A stretch of 64,000 bases of DNA from Crossiella sp. CA-258035 (lineage in GTDB: Bacteria; Actinomycetota; Actinomycetes; Mycobacteriales; Pseudonocardiaceae), in contig NZ_CP116413.1 of the NCBI RefSeq assembly GCF_030064675.1, positions 901,001 to 965,000 on the forward strand, read 5' to 3'. This document shows positions 33,531 to 40,836 of the stretch, piece by piece. A program made the position numbers and the translations under genes. Numbering within the stretch: the first letter of the stretch is position 1; every line of letters starts with the position of its first letter. The notes under the pieces were generated by a model, which saw nothing but the letters and a program-made list of their open reading frames with translations, had not been told where the DNA came from and searched no databases.

Positions 33531-35708
33531 ATGGGTATCGAACTGCCGCCGGAACTGGCGCAGATCGCCACCGCGCTGAACGTGCGCTGGCCACAGGCCG
33601 ACGAGGACAAGATGCGCGAGGCGGCCAAGGCCTGGCGCACCGCCGGTGACGGGGTCACCCGGTTGTCCACCGAGACCGACGCGGTCGCCCAGCACGCGCT
33701 GACCGGCGCGAAGGGCCGCGCGGCCGACGGCGCCCGGCGGCAGTGGAACGGGTTCGTGGCCGCCGACCACGGCCGGATGCCGTTGACCGCCAAGGGTTGC
33801 CTGGAGGCGGCGCAGCGGCTGGAGCACGCGGCCGGCCAGATCGAGGCGACCAAGTCCAAGATCGTCGCCGAGCTGGTGAAGCTGGCCAAGCAGGACGACG
33901 TGGCCCAGCTGCTCGCGCAGGAGGGCGGCCGGGAGGCGCTGGCCTCGCGCAGCTCGCTGGCGGCCGGCGTGCTGGCCAACCTGACCCAGCTGACCGACGC
34001 GCTGGAGACCGCGGTGCGCAGCACCAGCGGCGTCTCGATGGACAACGACGTGCACCCGGTCACCGGCCCCGGCGCGGTCGACCCCAGCACCGGCTACCCG
34101 ATCGACCCGGCCACCGGCATGCCGATGGACCCGAAGACCGGCCGCCTGATCGACCCGGACACCGGCAACCTGGTCGGCCAGGCCGGGAACTACATGCGCG
34201 ACCCGCAGACCGGGCAGCTCATCGACCTGCGCACCAACCAGCCGGTGGACGCCGGCACGCTGCCGCAGTACGACCCGGTCACCGGCGAGCCGATCGGCGG
34301 CGCGGGCAGCCCCTCCGGCGCGCCTCCGCCGGCCGCCGCGCCCGGCACCCAGCCCCCGCTGCCGCCGGATCCTCGCCAGCCGGAACTGCCCGTTCGGGCC
34401 GGGGACCACGAACAGCCGTCCTTCGGCCCGCAGCCGGGCAAGGGCGCGCCGCCGCCGTACTACGACCCGTCCCCGCAGACCGGCCCGATCGAGCTGCCCC
34501 GGCAGCAGCCCGCGCCGCCCCCGCCGGTCTACTACGACCCCACCCCGACCCCGCCGATGCGCCAGGGACCGGGCCCGAACGAGGTCCGGCTGTCCTTCGC
34601 CGGCGCGCCCGAGCCGGTCGCCGGTCCGCCCGCGGCCCCGCCGCCGGTCGCGCCGCCACCGGTCGCACCGGCCGCGCCGCCGCCCAGCTTCCAGCAGTTC
34701 GGCCCCGGCCAGCCGGGCACGCCGTTCGCGCCACCGCCCGCCGCGCCGCCGCCCGCGGCCCCGCCGGTCGCCGCACCCGGCCACGCCGCGGCCGCCGCCC
34801 CGCACGCGCCCGCGGGCGCGGGGGCCGCCGCCGGTGGCGCGGCCGGGGTCGCGCCGGTGCCGGTGCACGGCGGCCGTGGCGGTGTCGGCATGGACGCCGG
34901 GTTCGGCCCGAACAAGGACTGGCGCGGGGTCCGCCCCGGCGCGGGATATCTGGAGATGGCTCCGGGAGTCGCGCCGGTGGTCGAGCCGGACCGCCCGGTG
35001 GCGCCGGCCAAGCTGTCGCTGCCCGCCCGCAAGGACGACGAGCTGGCGCTGTTCCTGGTGCACCTGTTCCCGCTGGGGCACATGCCGAGGCCGACCAACC
35101 GGCCGGCCCGCCAGCTGCCCCGCCCGCGCGCCGAGCTGGACTACGCGGCCGGGCTGCGCTTCCCCCCGCACGACCACCCCCGCTCCGAGCTGATCACCGG
35201 CTACCCGGTGGCGCAGGTCCCGCGCACCCCCGGCCTGGCCCCCGACCACCCGGCCGTGCTCGCCCTGGTCCCGGCCTACGACCCGCTGGGCGGCCAGCAC
35301 GAACGCGAGTGGGACCGCCGGTTCCTGGCCCGCCCGGCCACCGAGGACCGCGCCGCCGAGTACGCCTGGCCCCCGGCCGAGCTGTGCCCGGAGGGCGGGG
35401 TCGACCCGGACGGCGCGGAGCCGATCGTGCTCTCCGTCGGCTCGATGCTGGACCGCTTCGGCCCCAGGGACGGCCGGGTGTTCGCGGTGGACGGCACCCC
35501 GTTCGCCGAACGCGGCCTGCCCCCGGAGCTGATCGGCCACGGCTACCACCGGTTCCGGGTGGCCCGCGAGCTGCCGGTGTGGCGCACGGTGGCCGCGCCG
35601 TGGTTCGGTCAGGCGGGCGGCGGCATCCGGTTCCGCACCACGCACGCCGCCGCCGAGCTTGTTGCCCTGGGTTTCCTGGTCGAAGTGGGAGAGGACACGA
35701 ACGCGTGA
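33531..35708 (+). CDS. ESX effector with C-terminal TNT toxin domain
   Basis: The 725-residue protein has a helical N-terminal domain (about 1-165), a set of about six short repeats of the type DPxTGxPID (about 180-260), a Pro/Ala-rich stretch (about 260-490), and a C-terminal TNT-like domain (about 610-722) with FGPRDGRVFAVDGTPFAERG, HRFRV and APWFGQAGGGIRF. TNT (DUF4237) is the NAD+-hydrolysing toxin of M. tuberculosis CpnT; it kills cells by depleting NAD+. As I remember the family it usually has GGG[IT]QY where this protein has GGGIRF, so activity needs checking. The preceding WXG100 gene and following small overlapping gene fit an exported toxin with immunity protein. Confidence 0.83.
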   Translation: MGIELPPELAQIATALNVRWPQADEDKMREAAKAWRTAGDGVTRLSTETDAVAQHALTGAKGRAADGARRQWNGFVAADHGRMPLTAKGCLEAAQRLEHAAGQIEATKSKIVAELVKLAKQDDVAQLLAQEGGREALASRSSLAAGVLANLTQLTDALETAVRSTSGVSMDNDVHPVTGPGAVDPSTGYPIDPATGMPMDPKTGRLIDPDTGNLVGQAGNYMRDPQTGQLIDLRTNQPVDAGTLPQYDPVTGEPIGGAGSPSGAPPPAAAPGTQPPLPPDPRQPELPVRAGDHEQPSFGPQPGKGAPPPYYDPSPQTGPIELPRQQPAPPPPVYYDPTPTPPMRQGPGPNEVRLSFAGAPEPVAGPPAAPPPVAPPPVAPAAPPPSFQQFGPGQPGTPFAPPPAAPPPAAPPVAAPGHAAAAAPHAPAGAGAAAGGAAGVAPVPVHGGRGGVGMDAGFGPNKDWRGVRPGAGYLEMAPGVAPVVEPDRPVAPAKLSLPARKDDELALFLVHLFPLGHMPRPTNRPARQLPRPRAELDYAAGLRFPPHDHPRSELITGYPVAQVPRTPGLAPDHPAVLALVPAYDPLGGQHEREWDRRFLARPATEDRAAEYAWPPAELCPEGGVDPDGAEPIVLSVGSMLDRFGPRDGRVFAVDGTPFAERGLPPELIGHGYHRFRVARELPVWRTVAAPWFGQAGGGIRFRTTHAAAELVALGFLVEVGEDTNA

Positions 35709-35995
35709 ACGCGGAGTCGATCGGTGAGTGGCTGCGCGCGCTGGGGGTGCCGCCGCAGGTGGTGTCCATCGGCGCGGAGGCCGACAACGCGTGGTGCCTG
35801 CTGCGCGACGAGGTCGCCGACGAGGAGGGCCAGTTCGGCTGGGAGGTGTTCTGGCGCGAACAGGGCAACCGGTACGACTGGGCCAGGTTCTCCAACGAAC
35901 AGGTGGCCTGTTTCTACCTGTTCGGGCGACTGACCTGGGCGCAGGTGTCCCGGGGCGCGTTGGGGGTCATGCAGCAGGTGCCGCCGATGGCGTGA
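35705..35995 (+). CDS. Putative immunity protein for the TNT toxin
   Basis: The GTG at 35705 overlaps the toxin stop by four bases and gives 96 residues, an acidic protein with EWLRALGV, VVSIGAEADNAWCLLRDEVADEE, WEVFWREQGNRYDW and FYLFGRLTWAQV. It has no signal peptide and no membrane segment, as expected for a cytosolic inhibitor. Toxin genes of this kind are usually followed by a small immunity gene, and the tight coupling supports this. The sequence itself is not recognised, so the function is inferred from position alone. Confidence 0.6.
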   Translation: MNAESIGEWLRALGVPPQVVSIGAEADNAWCLLRDEVADEEGQFGWEVFWREQGNRYDWARFSNEQVACFYLFGRLTWAQVSRGALGVMQQVPPMA

Positions 35996-36020
35996 GCCCC
36001 GGCGGCCCCGCCGCGAGCCG

Positions 36021-36806
36021 TCAGTGCGCGAGCTGGTCCAGCGCGAGCTGGTGCAGCAGCCCGTTGCTGGTCAGCACGCTGCCGCCGGTGTAGTCCGGTT
36101 TGCCGGACAGGTCGGTGAACCGGCCACCGGCCTCTTCCACCAGCACCTGCGCGGCGGCCACGTCCCACGGGTTCACGACGGCCTCCGCGGCCAGGTCGAT
36201 CACGCCCTCGGCGACCAGGCAGTGCTGCCAGAAGTCGCCGAAGGCCCGGTTCTCCCAGCAGGCGTCGACCAGCCGCAGGTAGGCATCCCTGGAGTGGTGC
36301 TCGACCCAGGAACCCAGGTGGGTGGTGGACAGGTAGGCGTCGGCCAGCTCGCGCACGCCGGAGACGGCCAGCCGCTGCGGTTCGCCGCCGGTGGGCGCGG
36401 CCCAGGCCCCGGCTTCGCGGGCGGCCCACCAGCGGCGGTGCAGGGCGGGGGCGCTGATCACGCCGACCACCGGGCGGCCGTCCTCGACCAGGGCGATCAG
36501 GGTGGCGTAGGCGGGCACGCCGCGCAGGAAGTTCTTGGTGCCGTCGATCGGGTCGAGCACCCAGACCCGCCCGGCGCCGGTGTCCGTGCCGCCGCGTTCC
36601 TCTCCGGCGACCTCGTCCGCCGGGCGTTCGGCGGTGAGCACGGCCCGGATGGCGTCCTCGACGGCCAGGTCGGCGTCGGTGACCGGGGTCCGGTCGGGTT
36701 TGCGTTCCACGGCCAGGTCACGGGCGCGGAAGCGGTCCAGGGTGATCGAGTCGGCGGTGTCGGCCAGGCGCAGCGCGAGATCAAGATCCGCGGAATACGT
36801 GGTCAC
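36021..36806 (-). CDS. hisN: Histidinol-phosphatase / inositol monophosphatase family
   Basis: The 261-residue protein belongs to the inositol monophosphatase superfamily. The metal-binding motifs are GEERGG (about residue 67), DPIDGTKNFLRG (about 85-96) and WDVAAAQVLVEEAGG (about 205-220). The wording of the second motif (GTKNF rather than GTxNY) and the length match the histidinol-phosphatase HisN of actinobacteria, which removes phosphate from histidinol phosphate in histidine synthesis. Inositol phosphatase activity is the alternative. It is divergent from the response regulator at 36830, with 23 bases between. Confidence 0.8.
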   Translation of the reverse strand: MTTYSADLDLALRLADTADSITLDRFRARDLAVERKPDRTPVTDADLAVEDAIRAVLTAERPADEVAGEERGGTDTGAGRVWVLDPIDGTKNFLRGVPAYATLIALVEDGRPVVGVISAPALHRRWWAAREAGAWAAPTGGEPQRLAVSGVRELADAYLSTTHLGSWVEHHSRDAYLRLVDACWENRAFGDFWQHCLVAEGVIDLAAEAVVNPWDVAAAQVLVEEAGGRFTDLSGKPDYTGGSVLTSNGLLHQLALDQLAH

Positions 36807-36817
36807 GCCGATGAGCC

Positions 36818-36829
36818 TAGGCTGGTGTC
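36818..36829 (+). promoter_or_regulatory. -10 box for a leaderless response regulator transcript
   Basis: TAGGCT (36818-36823) lies six bases before the GTG at 36830, and no Shine-Dalgarno sequence precedes that codon. This is the usual geometry of a leaderless actinobacterial mRNA. The box lies in the 23-base region between the divergent hisN and regulator genes, overlapping the space for hisN signals. Confidence 0.45.
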
Positions 36830-37504
36830 GTGAGTGTGGTGCTGCTGGCTGAGGACGACCCCGCCATCGCCGAACCGTTGTCCCGCGCGTTGCAGCGCGA
36901 GGGCTACTCGGTGCACGTGGTCTCCGACGGAGTGAGCGCGCTGGAGGCGGCCAGCAACGGCGAGGTCGACCTGTTGGTGCTGGACCTGGGCCTGCCCCGG
37001 CTGGACGGGCTTGAGGTCTGCCGCAGGCTGCGCGCGAACGGGCGGGGCATCCCGGTGCTGATGCTCACCGCCCGCGCCGACGAGGTCGACTTCGTGGTGG
37101 GCCTGGACGCCGGGGCCGACGACTACGTGGCCAAACCGTTCCGGCTGGCCGAGCTGATGGCCCGGATCAGGGCCCTGTTGCGCCGGCGCTCGCCGGGCAC
37201 GCTGGAGGCCAGCGGGGTGCGGCTGGACCTGGCCGCCCGCCGGGTGCTGGTCGACGGCCACGAGGTGACCCTGGCGAACAAGGAGTTCGAGCTGCTGCGG
37301 GTGCTGATGCAGCGCGCGGGCCAGGTGGTGAGCAGGGACGACATCCTGGAAGAGGTCTGGAACGACCCCGAGCTGCGCGGCAGCAAGACCCTGGACATGC
37401 ACATCTCCTGGCTGCGCCGCAAGATCGGGGACACCCAGGGCGGCAACACCGAGCGCCGGATCGCCACCGTGCGTGGCGTCGGGTTCCGGTTCAACAGCGA
37501 CTAG
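36830..37504 (+). CDS. OmpR-family response regulator
   Basis: The 224-residue protein has a receiver domain (about 1-115) with the acidic pair EDD near residue 8, the phospho-acceptor in LLVLDLGLPRLDG (about 51), and the conserved Lys in YVAKPF (about 102). The C-terminal winged helix (about 125-222) has LANKEFELLRVLMQRAGQVVSR and LDMHISWLRRKIG, typical of OmpR/PhoB regulators. It precedes its kinase gene by nine bases. The regulated genes are unknown. Confidence 0.92.
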   Translation: MSVVLLAEDDPAIAEPLSRALQREGYSVHVVSDGVSALEAASNGEVDLLVLDLGLPRLDGLEVCRRLRANGRGIPVLMLTARADEVDFVVGLDAGADDYVAKPFRLAELMARIRALLRRRSPGTLEASGVRLDLAARRVLVDGHEVTLANKEFELLRVLMQRAGQVVSRDDILEEVWNDPELRGSKTLDMHISWLRRKIGDTQGGNTERRIATVRGVGFRFNSD

Positions 37505-37513
37505 GCGGGAGGG

Positions 37514-38797
37514 ATGCCGGTGCGCCGTCGAATCCTGCAGTCCACCCTGCTCGCGGTGGCGGTGACGGGTGTCGCCCTTGGTCTCCCGCTGGGCTACACC
37601 GCCATAACGGTGGTGCACGACGTCACCCACCGGGACCTGGCCAACCGGGCCCGGCAGGTCGCCGCGCAGCTGGACAACCAGCTCGCCGACCACCAGCAGA
37701 TCGACCTGGCCGCGGTCGAGGTGCTGCGCCCGGAAGGCGGCCAGATCAGGATCACCGGCCTGGCCTCCGGCGACCGGGAGCTGGGCGCGAGCCCCGGCCC
37801 GGACGAGATGAGCGAAACCGTGCCGATGGCCCAGCACGGCAAGGTGACGGTCGCCGCCAGCGCCGCCCCCAAGCGCACCGACCAGCTGGAGGTCGCCGGG
37901 GTGGTCACCCTGCTGGTGGTCCTCTCGGTCGGCATCGGAGCCACGGTCGCCACGGTCACCGCCCGCCGCCTGGCCGAACCCCTCCGCCACGTCGCCGACC
38001 GGGCCGCGCGCCTGGGCGCGGGCGACTTCCGCCCCGACCCCCGCCGCTACCGCATCAACGAGCTGGACAAGCTCGCCGAGGCCCTGGACACCTCCGCCTC
38101 GGCCCTGGCCCAGCTCCTGCAACGCGAACGAGAGCTCATCGGCGACGTCTCCCACCAGCTCCGCAGCAGACTGACCGCCATGCAACTCCGCCTGGAGTCC
38201 CTGGCCATGCACGCCGACGGCGCCACGGCGGAGGACGCCAACGCCGCCCTGGAACAGGCAGAACGCCTCTCCACCGTGCTGGACGAACTCCTCGCCGCCG
38301 CCCACGCCGCCCGAGCCGTGGACGCCGAACCGGTAGACCTGGCCGCCCAACTCCCGATCATGGTCCAAGAATGGCGAGCCAGCCTCAGACAACACGGCCG
38401 AGCCCTCCGCCTGCGCGCCCCAGCAGGCCTACTGGCCAGAGCCACCCCGTCCCGCCTCCGCGAAACCCTGGGCGTCCTGCTGGACAACGCCCTGCGCCAC
38501 GGCGGCGGCACGGTGCACGTCTCCGCCCGCAGCGGCGACGCGATGGTCGTGGTCGAGGTCACCGACGGCGGCACCGGGGTGCCGGAGGACCTGGCCGCGC
38601 ACATCTTCGAGCGGGGCGTGTCCGGCGGCGGGTCGACCGGGGTTGGACTGGCACTGGCGCGGGCGCTGGTGGAGGCCGATGGGGGGCGGTTGGAGCTGTC
38701 GGTGCCGAGAACGGCGACGTTCAGCATCTTCCTGCCGGTACCGAGAGCGGACGACGTGCCGGACCTGCGCTGGCCAACCGAGGCGAGTCCCCGCTAG
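37514..38797 (+). CDS. Sensor histidine kinase
   Basis: The 427-residue protein has two membrane segments (about 10-32 and 132-150) around a short extracellular domain, a HAMP domain (about 152-205), a HisKA domain with the phospho-accepting His in IGDVSHQLRSRLTAM (about residue 214), and a HATPase domain (about 300-415) with LDNALRHGGG, GGTGVPEDL and GGGSTGVGLALARALV. It is the partner of the response regulator just upstream. The signal cannot be told. Codon choice changes in the middle of the gene (about 37910-38480) to C-rich codons such as CTC, CGA and CAA. Confidence 0.9.
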   Translation: MPVRRRILQSTLLAVAVTGVALGLPLGYTAITVVHDVTHRDLANRARQVAAQLDNQLADHQQIDLAAVEVLRPEGGQIRITGLASGDRELGASPGPDEMSETVPMAQHGKVTVAASAAPKRTDQLEVAGVVTLLVVLSVGIGATVATVTARRLAEPLRHVADRAARLGAGDFRPDPRRYRINELDKLAEALDTSASALAQLLQRERELIGDVSHQLRSRLTAMQLRLESLAMHADGATAEDANAALEQAERLSTVLDELLAAAHAARAVDAEPVDLAAQLPIMVQEWRASLRQHGRALRLRAPAGLLARATPSRLRETLGVLLDNALRHGGGTVHVSARSGDAMVVVEVTDGGTGVPEDLAAHIFERGVSGGGSTGVGLALARALVEADGGRLELSVPRTATFSIFLPVPRADDVPDLRWPTEASPR

Positions 38798-38844
38798 GCG
38801 AGGGTTGAGCTTCTGCCTTTGCTTTTGATCGCAACGGAGCGGCC

Positions 38845-38998
38845 GGTCTGGGTGGTTCTGCTTCGACGGCCTGGAAAAAACACACCAGCCCTGTCAAGCG
38901 CCCCACGTTCCAGCCCACCGTCACAAACCGCTGGGACCGGGGCGCTTGACAGGGCTGGTTTGGTTTTGGAAGGCCGTCGAAGCAGAACCACCCAGACC
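38845..38998. repeat. Long inverted repeat, 60-base arms
   Basis: Left arm 38845-38904 and right arm 38939-38998 are reverse complements over 55 of 60 positions, with a 34-base spacer. The outer 27 and inner 21 positions match perfectly and the differences are in a 12-base block rich in A/T. It is the first of three such structures between the convergent kinase gene (ends 38797) and GtrA gene (ends 39466). It could fold as a very stable hairpin in RNA or extrude as a cruciform. Confidence 0.85.
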
Positions 38999-39096
38999 CC
39001 GCGGAACCACCCACGCTGCTGCAAGCGCGCCAACACAAACTGGCACTGGTCTGCAACTCATCTCGCTGCCTTTGATCTTCCCCCCCCCTGCTTTGA

Positions 39097-39182
39097 TGGT
39101 CTGCCCGTCCGGCGAGGACATTCTTTTATCTTTTGTTTTAGATCAAAATCGAAAAGAATGTCCTCGCCGGACGGGCAGACCA
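39097..39182. repeat. Perfect 31-base inverted repeat
   Basis: Bases 39097-39127 are exactly complementary to 39152-39182. The 24-base loop is AT-rich and contains TTTTG and CAAAA, which can extend the stem. The arms start GGTCTGCCCGTCCGG and end in TTCTTTT. Perfect arms this long and the AT-rich centre, in a very GC-rich genome, suggest a recent or selected element. It is the second of three inverted repeats in this region. Confidence 0.88.
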
Positions 39183-39269
39183 CCGGAGGGGTTTGACAAG
39201 TCAAAAGCCGGGACGAGCAGGTTGCGGGGCTGAGCAGGCTGCCGACTCAAGACCCAGCGTGCTCGCGGT

Positions 39270-39421
39270 CCTCTCGTCTTCTCCGGACGACCTTCCGACA
39301 GCAAACCACACCTCCCCACCCGGCCCCCGTCACGTTGAGAAGCTAGGGCGGCGGCAGGTTGCAGGGGCCGGGCGGGGAGGCGCGGTCAGCAGTCTCCAGG
39401 CCGTACGGAGAAGACGAGAGG
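39270..39421. repeat. Long imperfect inverted repeat, 58-base arms
   Basis: Left arm 39270-39327 pairs with right arm 39364-39421. The outer 16 bases (CCTCTCGTCTTCTCCG) match perfectly, the inner 17 with one mismatch, and the 25 bases between them only in part. The spacer is 36 bases. Arm length and layout (strong ends, diverged middle) are like those of the element at 38845. It ends 45 bases before the GtrA stop at 39466 and may also serve as a terminator for that gene. The rest of the 38798-39465 region shows no gene. Confidence 0.8.
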
Positions 39422-39465
39422 CCCTCTTCGTGGGTTTTCACCCCAGGCCCGAACCTGGCCGCTGG

Positions 39466-40098
39466 TTAGGAGTGCCCCAGGTGCTCTTCGTCCTCATCGC
39501 TTCGCTTCCGCGAGGTGCGATGGGGCTTTCCGTTCTCCTGCCCGTTCGCCACGATTTCGTCGTTCACGACCGGAGCCTGGACGACAACCGTTCCGTAAGT
39601 CTTGTTCGGCCGCACGCCCTCTTCCGGGAAGACGAACTTCCGGAACGCCCACCACCGGAACAGCATCCCGATCAGCACGCCGCCGACCTGTCCGATGAAG
39701 AAGTCGCCGAGTTCCTGGGAGAGCAGGCTGACATCCGGGTACCGCAGGTCCAGCACGTACCGGGAGAACGCCAGCGGGGCGGTGTAGATGCCTACCGCGA
39801 TGCCGCTGACCAGGAAGTACAGCGCTGCCTCGTGTTGTTTCTCCCGGCCGCCTCGGGTGCGGAAGGACCACTCCCGGTTCAGCACGTAGGAGACGATGGT
39901 CGCCACCAGCACCGCGATGCCCTTGGCGATCAGGGGCTTGGTGTCCAGAACGGTCAGCTTGAGGCCGTAGAAGACGGCGTTGTCGATGATGAAGGTGGTT
40001 CCGCCGACGAAGGCGAACTTCAACAGCTCACGGTGCTTCAACAGGACCCGCCGCAGGCCCTGCGGCAGCAATCCGAGCACGGTCTCCACTACGGCCAC
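39466..40098 (-). CDS. GtrA family membrane protein
   Basis: The 210-residue protein has four predicted membrane segments (about 25-47, 55-80, 98-118, 130-155). GtrA features are FAFVGGTTFIIDNAVFYGL, YVLNREWSFRTRGG and the last segment GVLIGMLFRWWAFRKFVFP. GtrA-like proteins are thought to flip polyprenyl-linked sugars across the membrane for cell wall or surface glycan synthesis. The C-terminal 45 residues are charged and cytosolic. The second copy (40135) lies 36 bases upstream on the same strand. M. tuberculosis has one homologue (Rv3277) at the equivalent place. Confidence 0.87.
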   Translation of the reverse strand: MAVVETVLGLLPQGLRRVLLKHRELLKFAFVGGTTFIIDNAVFYGLKLTVLDTKPLIAKGIAVLVATIVSYVLNREWSFRTRGGREKQHEAALYFLVSGIAVGIYTAPLAFSRYVLDLRYPDVSLLSQELGDFFIGQVGGVLIGMLFRWWAFRKFVFPEEGVRPNKTYGTVVVQAPVVNDEIVANGQENGKPHRTSRKRSDEDEEHLGHS

Positions 40099-40134
40099 TC
40101 CGGCAGTCTACGGATCCCGTTCACCCGTCTGGCC

Positions 40135-40722
40135 TCAGCGCAGCGGAACGGACCGCTCCTCCGTGGTGGCCAGGCGCTTCTCCGGGCGGGGCGCGCTGAC
40201 CGTCTTGATGATGGTGTGCACCTCGGGCTTGGTGACGACCTTGGCCGCGGGGAAGACGAACTTCCGGAAGGCCCAGAAGCGGAACACCATGGCCAGCAGC
40301 GTGCCCACGATCAGGCCGCTGACGAAGTCCGCGATCTCCTGCGCGGCCCAGCTGATGTGCGGTTCGGACAGGAACAGCACGTACCGGGAGACCAGCATCG
40401 GGGCCGAGCTCAGTGCCACGCCGACGCCGCTGATCAGGAAGTACAGCGCGGCCTCGTGGTGGCGTTCCCGGCCGCCACGGGTGCGGAAGGACCACTCCCG
40501 GTTGAGCACGTAGCCGACCACGGTGGCCACGATCACGCCGATCGCCCTCGCGGTCACCGGCTTGGTGTCCAGGATGGTCCACTTCAGGCTGTACATCACC
40601 ACCGTGTCGACCAGGAAGGTGGCGCTGCCGACCACCGCGAACCGGAACATCTCCCGGTTCCGCCGAATCAACTCGCGGTAGCGCGGGGGCAACTTGGCGA
40701 ACACGGCTTCGGCTGCGAACAC
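40135..40722 (-). CDS. GtrA family membrane protein, second copy
   Basis: The 195-residue protein (GTG start) has the same layout as the neighbour at 39466: FAVVGSATFLVDTVVMYSL, YVLNREWSFRTRGGRERHHEAAL and FRFWAFRKFVFP. The two are clearly tandem duplicates. Both could move polyprenyl-phosphate sugars; two copies may act on different sugars or as a heterodimer. It is upstream of the other copy and probably co-transcribed with it. Another 115 bases separate it from the sigma fusion gene on the same strand. Confidence 0.87.
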   Translation of the reverse strand: MFAAEAVFAKLPPRYRELIRRNREMFRFAVVGSATFLVDTVVMYSLKWTILDTKPVTARAIGVIVATVVGYVLNREWSFRTRGGRERHHEAALYFLISGVGVALSSAPMLVSRYVLFLSEPHISWAAQEIADFVSGLIVGTLLAMVFRFWAFRKFVFPAAKVVTKPEVHTIIKTVSAPRPEKRLATTEERSVPLR

Positions 40723-40836
40723 TCCGGCGAGTGTAGAGATCGACGATCACACCCCCCGATCGGCCCGTGGCTTGTTCACCAACTACCGGCCGGGTATGCC
40801 GGGTTTGTCAGCGACACTCCCGGCCGACACGCCGGG

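Noticed and set aside
33216-35645. 809-codon minus-strand frame opposite the TNT toxin
   Set aside because: Arg/Gly-rich shadow of the Pro-rich toxin gene with no recognisable domain.
38721-39233. Several small open frames on both strands in the inverted-repeat region
   Set aside because: They mirror each other because the DNA is self-complementary, they have no ribosome sites, and their translations show no domain.
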